A stretch of DNA of 11,775 bases from Sva-07 sp035529175 (GTDB lineage Bacteria > Actinomycetota > Acidimicrobiia > Acidimicrobiales > Ilumatobacteraceae), in contig DATKXG010000374.1 of the NCBI GenBank assembly GCA_035529175.1, positions 1 to 11,775 on the forward strand, read 5' to 3'. This document shows, piece by piece, positions 1 to 6,698 of the stretch. The position numbers and the translations under genes were made by a program. Numbering within the stretch: the stretch's first letter is position 1; the number at the start of each line of letters is the position of its first letter. The notes under the pieces were generated by a model. The model was not told where the DNA came from. It worked only from the letters and a program-made list of their open reading frames with translations, and made no database searches.

Positions 1-200
1 CGTCAACACGGAGCGCGCATTTCGACCACGCTTGGTGTTCGTCTGGCGTACTCGGCCATCCTGGCTGAACACTACCTTGAGTGTTTCCAGAGACCGGCTT
101 CACGTTGGCCAGGATCTCCTCACTCGATGCAGCGCCAGTGAGGGAGGCAACCGGATGAGACCACGCCCGAAACGATCGGCGACGACTCTGCGTGGCGTAG
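1..200. other. Unassigned 5' edge, no supported gene
   Basis: I find no convincing coding region here. Two forward frames and one reverse frame stay open, but none shows a recognisable motif, and the base composition is less GC-biased at third positions than in the genes to the right. A small inverted repeat (AACACT at 68-73, AGTGTT at 80-85, 6-base loop) could be a weak hairpin. The stretch may be true intergenic DNA or the decayed end of a gene that lies mostly outside the window; the sequence does not decide between them. Confidence 0.4.
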
Positions 201-221
201 CGTCCCCGATTCTCGATCATC

Positions 222-923
222 GTGCCGGCTCACAACGAGGAAGAACTGCTCCCCCGAGGACTGGAGGCACTCCGATGCGCGATCGCCCGTTCCGGTTCGA
301 GCGCTGAGATCGTGGTCGTCGCCAACCGCTGCACGGACGCGACGAAGTCCATCGCCGAAGCCGCTGGTGCCGTGGTCGTCGTGGACCAACAGCGGAACAT
401 CGCCGCGACTCGCAACGCCGGCGTCGCTGCATCGAACGGTGAGATCCTCGTGACGATCGACGCGGACACGGTCATTCATCCGCACGCGCTCGTCGAGGTG
501 ATTCAGCTCATCGACTCGGGCGCCGTCGTGGGAGGAGGGTGCGGCTTCGTCATGGAACGAAGCTCCCTCGGACTGGCCGTTACCGAGTTCATCATGCGCT
601 CGGTGATGACCCTGTCCAGGTCCGGCGCAGTGATGTTCTGGTGCCGCCGGGACGACTTCGATGCGATCGGTGGCTTCGACGAGACGTTGCGGATCGCCGA
701 GGATCTCGATTTTGCTCGACGGCTGCGCCGACGTGGGCGCACGACGAGTCGCCGATTCCGCAACGTGCGATCAGCACCCGCAACTGTCTGCGTGCGCAAA
801 TGGGACCGATTCGGCGACTGGCACTACTTCACCCGGGTCTCCGCCGCCGCGATCCGTGCGCGCAATCCCCGCGAGTCCGACAGTCGCCTGATCGACGAGT
901 ACTTCTACGACTTCAGCCCCTGA
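222..923 (+). CDS. Family 2 glycosyltransferase (GT-A fold), 5' end uncertain
   Basis: Predicted to transfer a sugar from a nucleotide-sugar donor to an unknown acceptor in the cytoplasm or at the membrane. Read from GTG 222 it has 233 residues, near the usual length of a stand-alone GT2 domain. Visible landmarks are PAHNEEE at the N-terminus, the metal-binding DAD at 80-82 inside VTIDADT, GGFDE at 150-154 followed by acceptor-side ED at 160-161, and RKWDRFGDW near 192-200. There is no transmembrane segment. The start is odd: codons 201-221 (RPRFSII) complete the expected first beta strand, but TAG at 198-200 precedes them, and no ATG, GTG or TTG lies between that stop and GTG 222. GTG 192 would be a natural start (GTG GCG TAG ...) if the TAG were absent. 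The gene may use GTG 222, be broken at its start, or carry a sequence error. The family call is firm; substrate and intactness are not. Confidence 0.8.
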   Translation: MPAHNEEELLPRGLEALRCAIARSGSSAEIVVVANRCTDATKSIAEAAGAVVVVDQQRNIAATRNAGVAASNGEILVTIDADTVIHPHALVEVIQLIDSGAVVGGGCGFVMERSSLGLAVTEFIMRSVMTLSRSGAVMFWCRRDDFDAIGGFDETLRIAEDLDFARRLRRRGRTTSRRFRNVRSAPATVCVRKWDRFGDWHYFTRVSAAAIRARNPRESDSRLIDEYFYDFSP

Positions 924-937
924 GCCGCGGCTTGGGA

Positions 938-990
938 CACTTCTCGACGGATCTGGTCGCGACTGTCGAGACCAGATCCGGGGAGAAGTG
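938..990. terminator. Large hairpin between convergent genes, likely bidirectional terminator
   Basis: CACTTCTC (938-945) pairs with GAGAAGTG (983-990). Inside it, GGATCTGGTC (949-958) pairs with GACCAGATCC (970-979), extended by C948-G980. Only a 2x2 internal mismatch interrupts the stem, and the loop is 11 bases. It lies between the glycosyltransferase stop (923) and the acyl-CoA dehydrogenase stop (1015), which read toward each other, so it could end transcription from both sides. There is no clear T-tract on either side, which is common for hairpin terminators in GC-rich actinobacteria. Confidence 0.75.
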
Positions 991-1014
991 CACGGCTGCG
1001 AGCGTGTGGAAAAA

Positions 1015-2226
1015 TCACTCGATACGCATGCCGGAGATCGCCCGGGAGATGACCAGCTGTTGGATCTCGCTGGTGCCTTCGAAGATCGTGTGGATCTTCG
1101 CGTCACGGTGCCAGCGCTCGACGGGGTACTCACGGGTGTAGCCGTAACCGCCGAGAATCTGGATGGCCTCCTCGGTGACGCGCACGGCGGTCTCCGACGC
1201 CTTCCACTTCGACATCGAGCCCTCGCCGTTCTTGAACTGACCGTTCTTGGCGAGCCAGGCGGCGCGCCAGATCAGCAGGCGGCTGGCGTCGATCTCCGTG
1301 GCCATGTTGGCGAGCTTGAACGCAATCGCCTGGTTCATGATGATCGGCCGGCCGAATGCGACACGCTCCTTGGCGTACTCGAGCGAGTACTCGTAGGCCG
1401 CACGGGCGACGCCGAGCGCCTGGGCACCGACGGCGGGGCGAGTGGCCTCGAAGGTGGCCATCGCCGGCTGCTTGCCGGTCGACACGTTCTCGCGGGCGCG
1501 GGCGAGCTTGGCGTCGAGCTTCTCCTTGCCGCCGAGCAGGCACGAGCCAGGCACCTTGACGTCGTCGAGGACGACCTCGGAGGTGTGGCTGGCGCGGATG
1601 CCGTGCTTCTTGTACTTCTGGCCCATCGAGAGACCCGGGGTCTTCGGCGGCACGATGAAGCTGGCCTGGCCCTTGGACTTCAGTTCGGGGTCGACGCTGG
1701 CGACCACGACGTGCACGTCGGCGATACCGCCGTTGGTGATCCACGCCTTGGTGCCGTTGAGGGTCCACTCGTCCTTGGCCTCGTTGTAGACCGCACGGGT
1801 GCGCAGGCTTGAGACGTCGGAGCCGGCGTCCGGCTCGCTGACGCAGAACGCACCGAGCATCACGTTGTCGGCGGTGCCGTAGCACTGTGGCGCCCACTCC
1901 ATGACCTGTTCGGGGGTGCCATTGCCGGCGATACCGGCCGCCGCGAGGGCCGAGCCCATGATCGCCATGCCGATGCCGGCGTCGCCCCAGAAGAGTTCTT
2001 CGATCGCGACCGGGAGCGTCAGACCGGTGGGATCACCCATGGCGTTCAGAAGGAAGTCGACGCCGTACAGGCCGATCTGCGCAGCCTCCTCGACGACGGG
2101 CCACGGGAACTCCTCGCGTTCGTCCCACTCCCCGGCCACCGGGCGGATGACGCCTTCGGCGAAGTCGTGGACCCACTTCTGGATCTGCAGCTGGTCTTCG
2201 TTGAGGTTGAGCGAGAAGTCCGTCAT
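1015..2226 (-). CDS. Acyl-CoA dehydrogenase, FAD-dependent
   Basis: Catalyses alpha,beta-dehydrogenation of an acyl-CoA, the first step of a beta-oxidation cycle, passing electrons through FAD to an electron-transfer flavoprotein. The 403-residue length is normal for the soluble four-subunit family. The FAD/substrate signature FCVSEPDAGSD is at 127-137, WITNGG at 162-167, RVAFGRPI lies in the C-terminal helical domain, and IFEGTSEIQ near the C-terminus places the catalytic base at E383, the medium/short-chain enzyme position rather than the isovaleryl/long-chain one. Chain-length preference cannot be read from this. I chose ATG 2226 over in-frame GTG 2232 because a TAACTT box ends 6 bases before ATG and the protein then begins MTDFSLNLNEDQ, typical of the family. 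The gene stands alone, converges on the glycosyltransferase and diverges from the lipoprotein hydrolase. Two operator-like repeats at its promoter suggest repression by a TetR-type regulator that is not in the window. Confidence 0.93.
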   Translation of the reverse strand: MTDFSLNLNEDQLQIQKWVHDFAEGVIRPVAGEWDEREEFPWPVVEEAAQIGLYGVDFLLNAMGDPTGLTLPVAIEELFWGDAGIGMAIMGSALAAAGIAGNGTPEQVMEWAPQCYGTADNVMLGAFCVSEPDAGSDVSSLRTRAVYNEAKDEWTLNGTKAWITNGGIADVHVVVASVDPELKSKGQASFIVPPKTPGLSMGQKYKKHGIRASHTSEVVLDDVKVPGSCLLGGKEKLDAKLARARENVSTGKQPAMATFEATRPAVGAQALGVARAAYEYSLEYAKERVAFGRPIIMNQAIAFKLANMATEIDASRLLIWRAAWLAKNGQFKNGEGSMSKWKASETAVRVTEEAIQILGGYGYTREYPVERWHRDAKIHTIFEGTSEIQQLVISRAISGMRIE

Positions 2227-2232
2227 GACCAC

Positions 2233-2261
2233 AAGTTACCCACCGGTAACGAAGATGTCTA
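2233..2261 (-). promoter_or_regulatory. Promoter of the acyl-CoA dehydrogenase, probably leaderless
   Basis: On the minus strand TAGACA (2261-2256) matches the -35 consensus TTGACA at five of six bases. A 17-base spacer follows, then TAACTT (2238-2233) as the -10, then six bases to ATG 2226. The spacing fits a housekeeping sigma factor, and transcription would begin at or very near the A of the start codon. Confidence 0.65.
2235..2250. promoter_or_regulatory. Operator candidate O1, perfect inverted repeat GTTACC-N4-GGTAAC
   Basis: GTTACC (2235-2240) and GGTAAC (2245-2250) form a perfect 6-bp inverted repeat with a 4-base spacer. It sits between the -35 and -10 of the dehydrogenase promoter and overlaps the -10 (2233-2238). 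The size and symmetry suit a homodimeric TetR-family repressor, a class that often controls fatty-acid degradation genes and responds to acyl-CoA. The regulator itself is not visible here. Confidence 0.6.
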
Positions 2262-2273
2262 CTCATCGGTAAC
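2257..2273. promoter_or_regulatory. Operator candidate O2, degenerate copy of O1 over the -35
   Basis: On the minus strand this reads GTTACC GATG AGTAGAC, compared with GTTACC GGTG GGTAAC in O1. The left half-site is identical and the right one degenerate. The CGGTAAC half-sites lie 23 bases apart, about two helical turns, and O2 overlaps the -35 hexamer (2256-2261). Two sites so placed would allow cooperative binding, the weaker site depending on the stronger. Confidence 0.5.
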
Positions 2274-2321
2274 TTCCGTCGCGGACGTGGCACCCTGAGA
2301 CACGGCCACGAAGCCGTCCAG

Positions 2322-2327
2322 TACGGT
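2322..2327 (+). promoter_or_regulatory. -10 box of the lipoprotein hydrolase gene, short or no leader
   Basis: TACGGT matches TANNNT and ends 8 bases before ATG 2336. No Shine-Dalgarno sequence lies in those 8 bases, so a leaderless or nearly leaderless mRNA is likely. No good -35 is seen at 17 bases. The O1/O2 repeats are about 50 bases or more upstream, so regulation of this gene by the same protein is possible but not indicated. Confidence 0.45.
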
Positions 2328-2335
2328 CGCGCCCG

Positions 2336-4456
2336 ATGCTGCGGACGCGATCGCTGTTCGGGACACTGCTCGTCGCCGGGGTGGTCGCGGGATGCAGTTC
2401 GTCGGAGACCTCGTCCGAAACGACGTCGGTCGGCCCATCGGCTCCTGCCGGCACGACAGCTGTCACCGCCTCGCCACCGACGACCGAGGCAGACGTCGCG
2501 ACGACCACGACGACCATCGCCGCGGACCGCGCCACCGTCGACGCGATCGTGACACAGCTCGCGTCATCGCCGCCCGGATGCGATCCGCTCGACACGCGCG
2601 CCTGCGTTCTGCCGTTTCCGAGCGACGCGCTGACCGTCGACGACGGCACCTCGCCGACCCTTCGCCGGGTCGCCTTCCCCGAGCAAGGCCTGCCGACCAA
2701 CTCGAGTGGTGTGGCAATCGATCCGGCGGCGTGGAACCTGGCCGACGGATTCAGCGCCAACTCCCCGATCCTCACCTGGATCGCCGGCCTCGACCCCGCG
2801 GCATCGAACCTGCCGTCGTGGACCGATCTGCAGGCGTCATTTGCGAGCGACGCTCCAGTGGTGCTGGCCGACACGGCGACCGGCGACCGTGTGCCGCTGT
2901 GGGCCGAGGTCGACGTCGACGCCGGCGGGCCCGACGGGCATCTGCTCGTCATCCATCCCGCCGTGAGCCTCGAAGCAGCGACCACGTACGCCGTCGGCCT
3001 CCGCGGACTCGTGACGGCTGAGGGAACACCCGTTGTTCCCACTCCGGCCTTCCGTGCGCTCCGCGACGGACTCGGCACCGACGTCGGAGCGATCGAGGAT
3101 CGGCGCGACACCATGACCGAGACAATCGACGCGCTCGAACGAGGCGGCGTCCCAGCGGCGGAGCTGCAGCTCGCCTGGTCGTTCACCACGGCGAGCACCG
3201 CGAACACCACCGCCGACATCCTCAGCATGCGCGACGAGACGCTCGACGGGCTCGGGGACGCGACCCCCGAGTTCGAGATCACGACGGTCACCGAGAACGC
3301 AGAGCCGGGCCTGGCACGGCTCGTCGAAGGCACGTTCTCTGTTCCGAATTGGATGAACCTCGGCGGCGGACCGGGCATGGAACTCAACCGGGGCGACGAC
3401 GGCCGGCCGGAGATCAACGGCGTCCTCCAAGCGCCCTTCGCGTGCGGAATCGCCGACGCCGTGGTCGACGGCGTCGGCGGCGTCGGACCGGCCAACGCGG
3501 TCGTGTACGGCCACGGCCTGCTCGGATCACACCTCGAGGTCACCGCCGCGAACATCGTCGCGATGTCGAACGAGCACAATGCGATCTACTGCGCCACCAA
3601 GTGGGCAGGCTTCAGCGACGACGACATCCTCACCGCCGTCGCCGCGCTCGGGGACCTGTCGAGCTTCCCCACATTCATCGATCGGATGAGCCAGGGCCTC
3701 GTCGATCAGCTGGTGCTCGGCCGCCTCGTCCTCGCCGACAACGGTCTCGTCGGCGAGCCGGAGTTCCTTCGTGACGACGGTTCGGCAATGCTCGACAACT
3801 CGACGCTCGTCTACGACGGAAACAGCCAGGGTGGGATCATGGGGATGGCGCTCGCGGCGATCTCGACCGACGTCGAACGCTTCGCACTCGGCGCGGTCGG
3901 GATGAACTATTCGACGTTGCTGCCCCGCTCGGTCGACTTCGATCCGTTCGAGTCGATCTTCGTCGCCGCCTATCCCGATGCGGTCGACCGGGCGATCGCG
4001 CTTGGCGTCGTCCAGATGCTGTGGGACAGGACCGAGGGCGCCGGCTACGTGCGCCACATCGTCGACGACCCCTTGCCGGGCACGCCTGCCAAGGACGTGC
4101 TGATGCACGTGGCGTTCGGCGACTGGCAGGTGTCGGAACTCACCGCACTGGTGGCCGCGCGGACGATGGGCGTGCCGATCCATCGTCCCGTGACGGCCGA
4201 CGGGCGCAGTCGCGAGGCCGATCCCGGTTGGGGTATCGACGCGCTCGACTACGCCCGCGACAGCTCTGCGCTCGTCATGTGGGACTCGGGCTCCGATCCG
4301 ATTCCCGTCGAGGCAGTTCCACCGAGCACCAGCCGCGATCCGCACGGTGATCCCCGCAACGACGTCGAGGTCCGGCGCCAGAAGGCGGCGTTCCTCTTCG
4401 AGGGCGAACTGATCGACGTCTGCAACGCCGGTCCCTGCACGATCGCCGCGCGCTGA
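2336..4456 (+). CDS. Secreted lipoprotein with alpha/beta-hydrolase (esterase/lipase-like) domain
   Basis: Predicted surface-anchored serine hydrolase, 706 residues; substrate unknown. The N-terminus has a basic start, a hydrophobic stretch and the lipobox VAGC with Cys20, so it should be lipidated and held on the outer face of the membrane. A Ser/Thr-rich linker follows to about residue 60, then a roughly 300-residue N-terminal region containing CDPLDTRACVLPFPSD and a WSFTTAS segment, a pattern also known from large bacterial lipases. The hydrolase core has YGHGLLGS around H393, likely the oxyanion region, and the nucleophile elbow GNSQGG with S497. Candidate acid is D596 in VAFGDWQV and candidate histidine H670 in DPHGD; both are inferred from order and spacing. 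A C-terminal Cys pair (CNAGPC) may form a disulfide. It stands alone, diverging from the acyl-CoA dehydrogenase; the two could act on lipid substrates in sequence, but that is only suggested by position. Confidence 0.8.
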   Translation: MLRTRSLFGTLLVAGVVAGCSSSETSSETTSVGPSAPAGTTAVTASPPTTEADVATTTTTIAADRATVDAIVTQLASSPPGCDPLDTRACVLPFPSDALTVDDGTSPTLRRVAFPEQGLPTNSSGVAIDPAAWNLADGFSANSPILTWIAGLDPAASNLPSWTDLQASFASDAPVVLADTATGDRVPLWAEVDVDAGGPDGHLLVIHPAVSLEAATTYAVGLRGLVTAEGTPVVPTPAFRALRDGLGTDVGAIEDRRDTMTETIDALERGGVPAAELQLAWSFTTASTANTTADILSMRDETLDGLGDATPEFEITTVTENAEPGLARLVEGTFSVPNWMNLGGGPGMELNRGDDGRPEINGVLQAPFACGIADAVVDGVGGVGPANAVVYGHGLLGSHLEVTAANIVAMSNEHNAIYCATKWAGFSDDDILTAVAALGDLSSFPTFIDRMSQGLVDQLVLGRLVLADNGLVGEPEFLRDDGSAMLDNSTLVYDGNSQGGIMGMALAAISTDVERFALGAVGMNYSTLLPRSVDFDPFESIFVAAYPDAVDRAIALGVVQMLWDRTEGAGYVRHIVDDPLPGTPAKDVLMHVAFGDWQVSELTALVAARTMGVPIHRPVTADGRSREADPGWGIDALDYARDSSALVMWDSGSDPIPVEAVPPSTSRDPHGDPRNDVEVRRQKAAFLFEGELIDVCNAGPCTIAAR

Positions 4457-4457
4457 C

Positions 4458-4575
4458 CCCAACGCGATGAGTTACCGCGCGGACAGGTCGCGCGAAGACT
4501 CATCGCTTCGGCGGACGACCCAACGCGATGAGTTTCCGCGCGGACAGGTCGCGCGAAGACTCATCGCTTCGGCGG
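4458..4575. repeat. Two tandem copies of a 61-bp hairpin element
   Basis: Copy 1 begins at 4458 and copy 2 at 4519. The 57 bases 4458-4514 and 4519-4575 differ only at 4474 (A) versus 4535 (T). Each copy folds on itself: in copy 1 GCGATGAGT (4464-4472) pairs with ACTCATCGC (4498-4506), and an inner stem joins 4476-4482 to 4488-4494 around a 5-base loop. The A-to-T change in copy 2 restores a base pair with A4557 in the middle of the stem. The array lies just after the hydrolase stop (4456) and before the convergent acyltransferase stop (4593), so it is probably a doubled bidirectional terminator. It may also be a REP-like dispersed element that duplicated locally. Confidence 0.8.
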
Positions 4576-4594
4576 GAGCGCTGAGCGAGCGCTC
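4576..4594 (-). terminator. Third hairpin, overlapping the acyltransferase stop codon
   Basis: GAGCGCT (4576-4582) and AGCGCTC (4588-4594) form a perfect 7-bp stem with a 5-base loop. Its sequence is unrelated to the 61-bp element next to it. It includes two bases of the acyltransferase stop codon (4593-4595 read on the minus strand), so for transcripts from the right it is the first of three hairpins in a row. Confidence 0.55.
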
Positions 4595-6698
4595 AGACTG
4601 CGGCGAGGCGGAGCAGGTCCGGCGCGACGGTGGTGTAGATCAGATTGGCGCCAGGTGTGTAGACGTGGACCCCATCCCAGCGGTAGCCGAGGTCGGTGGC
4701 GATCGCCTCGTCGTTGCACCATTCGTCGGGCCCCTCGACGAACTCCACCCGATCCGAGTCGTACGAGGCAGCGGTCTGGCGAAGCAGGTCGTTGACATGG
4801 GCGACGCGCGTGTCGTCGCCGCGTTCGGGCAGCGCCCGGACGCCTGCGCCTTCGACGTCCTGGGGTCGCATGCAGGCGACTTCCAGCAGCCCGACGTTGG
4901 CTCCCTCGTCGAGCATCGCGTCGATCCCCGAGGACAGGTTCCGAACGAACAGTGCATCACCCTCCGGCGTTGCGAAGCCGTAGATCGTGCCGTTGTCGTC
5001 GATGTCGAACACGTCCCATGCGCCGACGACGACCAGAGCGACGTCGTTGCCGGCGGCTGCGTCGGCCCACTCCTGTTGCCAGCCCTGACAGATCGAGAAG
5101 TTGTTGCCGAACCGGACCGAACTCTGCACCGAGCCCGAGTCGTACACGCTGCAGCCGTCGACGCTCCCGTTGACCACGGCCGGGAACACGCCGTCGATCC
5201 CATCGGGCAGGTTGATCGCGAGCGCGTTCGCCTGCGAGTCACCGACGATCGCCAGTGTCGCCGACGTCGCCGGCACGACTGCGGGTGCCGTCGCGACGGT
5301 GGTGGCCGGCGCGGTCGACGGGTCCACGAGTGCCACAGAGTCGGTTGGTGCGACGACGGTGTCAGCAGCGGGTGCAGCGGCGCCAGCGTCGAGCTCGAAC
5401 ACCGCCTCGTCGCCGCCCTCGAAACGGTTGAACTCGTCGACGCTGACGTAGAACAGCAGCAACGCGCCGGCCAGCACCGCACCGCCCGCGAGCGGCCAGT
5501 AGGTGATCGTCGCCCGGTCGTTCCACCACCGGCCGACGACGCCCTTGCGCACCGGGGTTTCCAGGTACCGGTACGAGGCCTCGGAGACGGCGACCGTGAG
5601 GACCATTGCCCACACGAAGTTCGACACCGAACCGGTGGTGGCGCCGACGATCACGAAGATCGGCCAACTCCACAGGTACAGCCCGTAGCTCCGCTTGCCC
5701 ATCTCGACCAGCGGGTTCCAGCTCATGATGCGGCGGAACCCGACGGCGGCGGGATGGACGGCGACCATCACGGCGACCAGCGACAGGATCGACACGAGCG
5801 GCAGCAGCCACTGGTACACGTACCCCTCGGTGAGCACGGCGACCGAGGCCGCGCAACCGAGCATCGCCACCGCTGCGGCGCCGACCGGATCGAGGACACG
5901 GCCGACCGGCGCGTCGGGCGCGTGCGTCCACCGCCATGGCCGCCAGAGGAACGCAGCTCCGGCTCCGAGCAGGAGTCCGCCGGCACGGGTGACCGTCGAG
6001 AGGTACAGGAAGTTGGTTCGGTCGACGCCCTCGAACGCCGCCGGCGGGCCGCCAAGGGGCGTCGGGGTGCGCGAGTGCATCCAGAACATGTAGGCGAACA
6101 CCACGAACGCTGCGGCGATGATCGCTCCGCCGACGACATGACGAGGTGCTCGGAACCGGATCAGTGCGACGAACACCAACGGCCAGATCAGGTACCACTG
6201 CTCCTCCACTGCCAGGCTCCAGAGGTGTCGCAGCAGCGGCGGCTCGCCGGCGAAGTAGGGCACGTTGCCGAGGATCTGGCCCCAGTTGTTGACGTAGAAG
6301 ACCGACCACGGGATGTCCCGACGCACCTGCGACTGCTGCTCGGCCGTGCCGGCGATCGCTGCCCACACCGCGACGGCGAGCAGCACGGCGTAGAGCGCCG
6401 GGAAGAGCCGGCGTGCACGGCGGAGCCAGAACTGACGGAACGACACCTCGCCGTTGCGACCGTGTTCGTCGAGCAGCAGTGACGTGATCAGGAATCCGGA
6501 GACCACGAAGAACACCTCGACACCGAAGAACCCGCCGTGCATCCACGAGAACCCTGCGTGGTAGAGCAGGACCACGCCGACGGACAGGGCACGCAGCCCG
6601 TCGAGCGACGGCTGGTATCCCATCGCCGGGAACGCGGTCGGCGCCTCGACTGCCGGTGCGGCCGCAGCCGGTGCCGGCCGATCGACGAGCGTGGTCAC
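4593..6698 (-). CDS. Membrane acyltransferase 3 fused to an SGNH-type domain (OatA-like)
   Basis: Predicted to carry acyl groups across the membrane and attach them to an extracellular glycan or peptidoglycan. The N-terminal two-thirds is an acyltransferase-3 domain with about ten hydrophobic segments: LDGLRALSV with R36, YHAGF with the conserved H47, GVEVFFVVSGFLIT at 58-71, RRARRLFPALY, and LWSLAVEEQWYLIWP. An Ala/Pro/Val/Thr-rich linker of about 50 residues leads to a C-terminal domain with GDSQ (S488) and DGVH (D675, H678), the expected SGNH nucleophile and Asp-His pair. The GxND block is weak (VVGAWDVF). I prefer GTG 6698, giving 701 residues, because it overlaps the cysS stop as GTGA; ATG 6740 would add 14 residues and overlap cysS by 46 bases. 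Neither has a good Shine-Dalgarno sequence. Acceptor and acyl donor are unknown; the architecture resembles peptidoglycan or polysaccharide O-acetyltransferases. Confidence 0.88.
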   Translation of the reverse strand: MTTLVDRPAPAAAAPAVEAPTAFPAMGYQPSLDGLRALSVGVVLLYHAGFSWMHGGFFGVEVFFVVSGFLITSLLLDEHGRNGEVSFRQFWLRRARRLFPALYAVLLAVAVWAAIAGTAEQQSQVRRDIPWSVFYVNNWGQILGNVPYFAGEPPLLRHLWSLAVEEQWYLIWPLVFVALIRFRAPRHVVGGAIIAAAFVVFAYMFWMHSRTPTPLGGPPAAFEGVDRTNFLYLSTVTRAGGLLLGAGAAFLWRPWRWTHAPDAPVGRVLDPVGAAAVAMLGCAASVAVLTEGYVYQWLLPLVSILSLVAVMVAVHPAAVGFRRIMSWNPLVEMGKRSYGLYLWSWPIFVIVGATTGSVSNFVWAMVLTVAVSEASYRYLETPVRKGVVGRWWNDRATITYWPLAGGAVLAGALLLFYVSVDEFNRFEGGDEAVFELDAGAAAPAADTVVAPTDSVALVDPSTAPATTVATAPAVVPATSATLAIVGDSQANALAINLPDGIDGVFPAVVNGSVDGCSVYDSGSVQSSVRFGNNFSICQGWQQEWADAAAGNDVALVVVGAWDVFDIDDNGTIYGFATPEGDALFVRNLSSGIDAMLDEGANVGLLEVACMRPQDVEGAGVRALPERGDDTRVAHVNDLLRQTAASYDSDRVEFVEGPDEWCNDEAIATDLGYRWDGVHVYTPGANLIYTTVAPDLLRLAAV

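Noticed and set aside
1..130. A possible protein fragment on the minus strand at the window edge
   Set aside because: The frame is open and its composition is not absurd, but it shows no motif, start, conserved pattern or codon bias that would support a gene.
2263..3579. A 438-codon minus-strand open frame opposite the lipoprotein hydrolase
   Set aside because: It is Ser/Ala/Arg-rich with no recognisable domain, and it would overlap the dehydrogenase promoter and operators. The plus-strand gene has a lipobox and a nucleophile elbow.
4471..4476. GTTACC inside hairpin copy 1, the same word as the dehydrogenase operator half-site
   Set aside because: There is no matching GGTAAC four bases away, and the word is GTTTCC in copy 2, so it is most likely chance.
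4458..4575. The tandem hairpins as a CRISPR array
   Set aside because: There are only two units, they are contiguous with no unique spacers, and each unit folds end to end as a hairpin; no cas gene is nearby.
4467..6482. A 671-codon open frame on the plus strand across the acyltransferase
   Set aside because: It is the antisense of a gene with clear acyltransferase and SGNH motifs. Its first part runs through the tandem hairpin element, and its translation is low-complexity and charged.
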